This document shows, piece after piece, positions 62,279 to 64,000 of a stretch of DNA of 64,000 nt. The notes beneath the pieces were generated by a model that saw nothing but the letters and a program-made list of their open reading frames with translations, did no database searches and was not told where the DNA came from. The first letter of the stretch is position 1; each line of letters starts with the position of its first letter. A program made the translations under genes and the position numbers. The stretch comes from Clostridia bacterium (GTDB lineage: Bacteria > Bacillota > Clostridia > Lachnospirales > Lachnospiraceae): the NCBI GenBank assembly GCA_910575625.1, contig CAJTFD010000004.1:230836-294835 (forward strand). The letters are read 5' to 3'.

Positions 62279-63109
62279 ATGGGTAAACCATTGGTAAGCA
62301 TCATAATGGGGGTCTATAATGGAGAAGATACGATAGAAAAATGCGTGAATTCTATATTTTCTCAGACATATGATAATTGGGAATTCATTATTTGTGATGA
62401 CTGCTCAACTGATGATACATATTATATCTTAAAGAAGATACAGAGGCGAGATAATAGGATTTTGTTATTGCATAACAAAAAGAACAAAAGACTTGCAGCA
62501 ACTTTAAACTATTGCCTACAGTATGCAAAAGGAAAGTATATAGCTAGAATGGATGCAGATGATGAATCTATGCCAGAGCGCTTAGAGAAACAAGTTGGAT
62601 TTCTTGAGGCACATCCAGAATATGCTGTCGTGGGCACTGCAAGATATATTACTGCAGAGGGGAAAATAATGGGGATCAGAAGGGGGTATGTAGTCCCCGA
62701 TAGAAGTACGCTCCTTAAAGATGTTCCTTATGGGCATCCCACGATCATGATGCGGGAAGAAGTATATCGTGCATTGGGTGGATATAGGGAAAGTAAAGAT
62801 ACGATGAGATCAGAGGATTTAGACTTATGGTTCCGGTTCTATGCATATAAATATCAAGGTTATAATATACAGGAGCCTTTGTACAAATACACAGAATCAA
62901 TCTGTGATTATAAAAAAAGGACTCTGATTGCTGGTATTTATACTGCAAAGATTTTTCTCCGTGGATATAAAATGTTGGATTTTCCATTTTATCAATACAT
63001 ATTTGCGATAAAACCAATCATATCGGCAATTTTACCATCCGTATTTATGTATAGATATCACGTTAGAAAGCTCGACAGCGTAGATACAACTCATAATGAA
63101 GAAGTTTAA
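62279..63109 (+). CDS. Glycosyltransferase family 2
   Basis: A 276-residue GT-A enzyme. The start KPLVSIIMGVYNGEDTIEKC, the nucleotide-binding ICDDCSTDDT, and the metal-binding DADDES (in ARMDADDESMPERL) are clear. The later SEDLDLWFRF is the acceptor-side ED motif. It probably adds one sugar to the lipid-linked repeat unit at the inner face of the membrane. ATG 62279 follows AGGAGGT; an ATG at 62261 overlaps the upstream stop. It lies inside the exopolysaccharide cluster. Confidence 0.88.
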   Translation: MGKPLVSIIMGVYNGEDTIEKCVNSIFSQTYDNWEFIICDDCSTDDTYYILKKIQRRDNRILLLHNKKNKRLAATLNYCLQYAKGKYIARMDADDESMPERLEKQVGFLEAHPEYAVVGTARYITAEGKIMGIRRGYVVPDRSTLLKDVPYGHPTIMMREEVYRALGGYRESKDTMRSEDLDLWFRFYAYKYQGYNIQEPLYKYTESICDYKKRTLIAGIYTAKIFLRGYKMLDFPFYQYIFAIKPIISAILPSVFMYRYHVRKLDSVDTTHNEEV

Positions 63110-63140
63110 AATGATGATGAACGGGATGGTATAATAGATA

Positions 63141-64000
63141 ATGATATATTTTTTTATGATCATAATTTCATGCTTGATGGCGATGCGTGTGAAAAATGTA
63201 AATGGTAAAATGGTGACAGTACAGCACAGAACAATCATTTCAAATAAAAAAAAGATTCGGGATATATATTATACCATTATGTCGGCTATACCTCTTTTTC
63301 TTATGTCGGCTTTAAGATACGGCATAGGTACAGATTTTTTTTATGGTTATGTGCCGATTTTCAATTGGGTTTTACATGACAGCCCAAAGCAAGAAATGGT
63401 TGAGGAAGGATATATTTTCCTGAATAAAATCGTAGCTCATTACACTGATGATTATCAGTGGATTTTTGTAGTAACATCATTTATATACATAACTTGTGTA
63501 TTTTATGCTTTGTATAAGCTATCCCAGGAATTGTGGTATTCTGTCCTATTGTTTTTCCTATCATACAATTATTTTCAATCATATAATATAATCCGACAAG
63601 AAATGGCAATGGCGATCATTCTGATAGGTTTTACATTTATAGAGGATCATCCCGATTTAAAAGATTATGTGAAGTTTATCATTATTGTTTTGATTGCTGC
63701 AACCTTTCATAGGACAGCCATAGTATCACTTTTATTTCTGATACTGATCAATATTAAAATAGACATAAAGAGTATTGCTTTCTTTGGTATATTGGGCGTG
63801 CTTATAAAAAGTAAATTCGTGGAGACCCTTTTGGAACGGGCATATTTTCTCCATATAAGATATTATGTGTATTCGGGAAGTGAAACTCATTCAGAATTGC
63901 CAATCCAATTTTTGGTCTTTAATGGTATCTTCCTTGTTCTGATGCTTTATCTGGATTATAAAAATAAAGATTTAAGAGATGATAGGCAATGGAATACGGC
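63141..64000 (+). CDS. EpsG/Wzy-like polysaccharide polymerase, incomplete
   Basis: An open frame of 286 codons from ATG 63141 to the window end, with no stop codon. It is a polytopic membrane protein. Landmarks are SALRYGIGTDFFYGYVPIF, NIIRQEMAMAIILIG and AATFHRTAIVSLLFL, which are typical of the EpsG family. This type joins repeat units outside the membrane. The region is AT-rich compared with the left two thirds of the window. The start is uncertain (ATG 63141 or 63156); the ribosome site is weak. The rest of the gene lies beyond the window. Confidence 0.8.
   Translation, partial: MIYFFMIIISCLMAMRVKNVNGKMVTVQHRTIISNKKKIRDIYYTIMSAIPLFLMSALRYGIGTDFFYGYVPIFNWVLHDSPKQEMVEEGYIFLNKIVAHYTDDYQWIFVVTSFIYITCVFYALYKLSQELWYSVLLFFLSYNYFQSYNIIRQEMAMAIILIGFTFIEDHPDLKDYVKFIIIVLIAATFHRTAIVSLLFLILINIKIDIKSIAFFGILGVLIKSKFVETLLERAYFLHIRYYVYSGSETHSELPIQFLVFNGIFLVLMLYLDYKNKDLRDDRQWNT

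Overview
The window looks like a chromosomal segment of a Gram-positive gut anaerobe of the Lachnospiraceae (Clostridia). The case rests on gene content and order (polA-coaE, tmcAL facing pta-ackA, a BspA-type surface protein, a LoaP-less exopolysaccharide locus), on frequent TTG/GTG starts behind strong GGAGG ribosome sites, and on moderately GC-rich housekeeping genes beside AT-rich accessory DNA. Genus was not resolved. No rRNA, tRNA, CRISPR array or complete insertion sequence was seen.

Layout. 1-7.2 kb: end of polA, coaE, a WalJ-like hydrolase, an ACT/UPF0210 pair, tmcAL, and pta-ackA for acetate formation. 7.3-12.8 kb: a signalling island with an AgrA-like two-component pair, a damaged lipoprotein gene and two diguanylate cyclases. 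13-24 kb: a TIM-barrel enzyme, an HPr-like protein, a candidate structured RNA, the folate operon folE-HD-folP-folBK, a PucR regulator with a UroD-like methyltransferase, a DUF255 protein, and thiT under a TPP riboswitch. 24-35.5 kb: a DUF362 protein, a lantibiotic-immunity type ABC transporter, tgt, yajC, and the leuB-ilvD-ilvB-serA operon. 35.5-47.6 kb: a MATE pump, a membrane Ser/Thr kinase with a secreted partner, HAD and CPBP proteins, and gltBD. 47.8-53.8 kb: a large repeat-rich surface protein, a HigBA module beside a gene remnant, and azlCD.

53.9-64 kb is the most striking region. A tyrosine recombinase lies between two exact inverted copies of a loxP-like site. Inside the segment is a consensus promoter that now points away from the exopolysaccharide locus; inverting the segment would aim it at a helicase gene and the glycan genes beyond. 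The left outer flank forms a terminator and the right one does not, so the layout fits an ON/OFF switch resembling Salmonella hin but using a tyrosine recombinase. Downstream, a 1205-residue protein joins a priming sugar transferase, a nucleotide-sugar epimerase, a full GT4 enzyme and an extra GT4 donor-binding half. The last join passes through a run of nine Gs whose length would decide between one fused protein and two separate ones. A third GT4 half, a GT2 enzyme and an EpsG-type polymerase follow, the last running off the window end. A run of eight Gs also lies at the predicted transcription start of the surface-protein gene. Together these suggest a cell-surface programme built for phase variation; this is inference from sequence and is untested.
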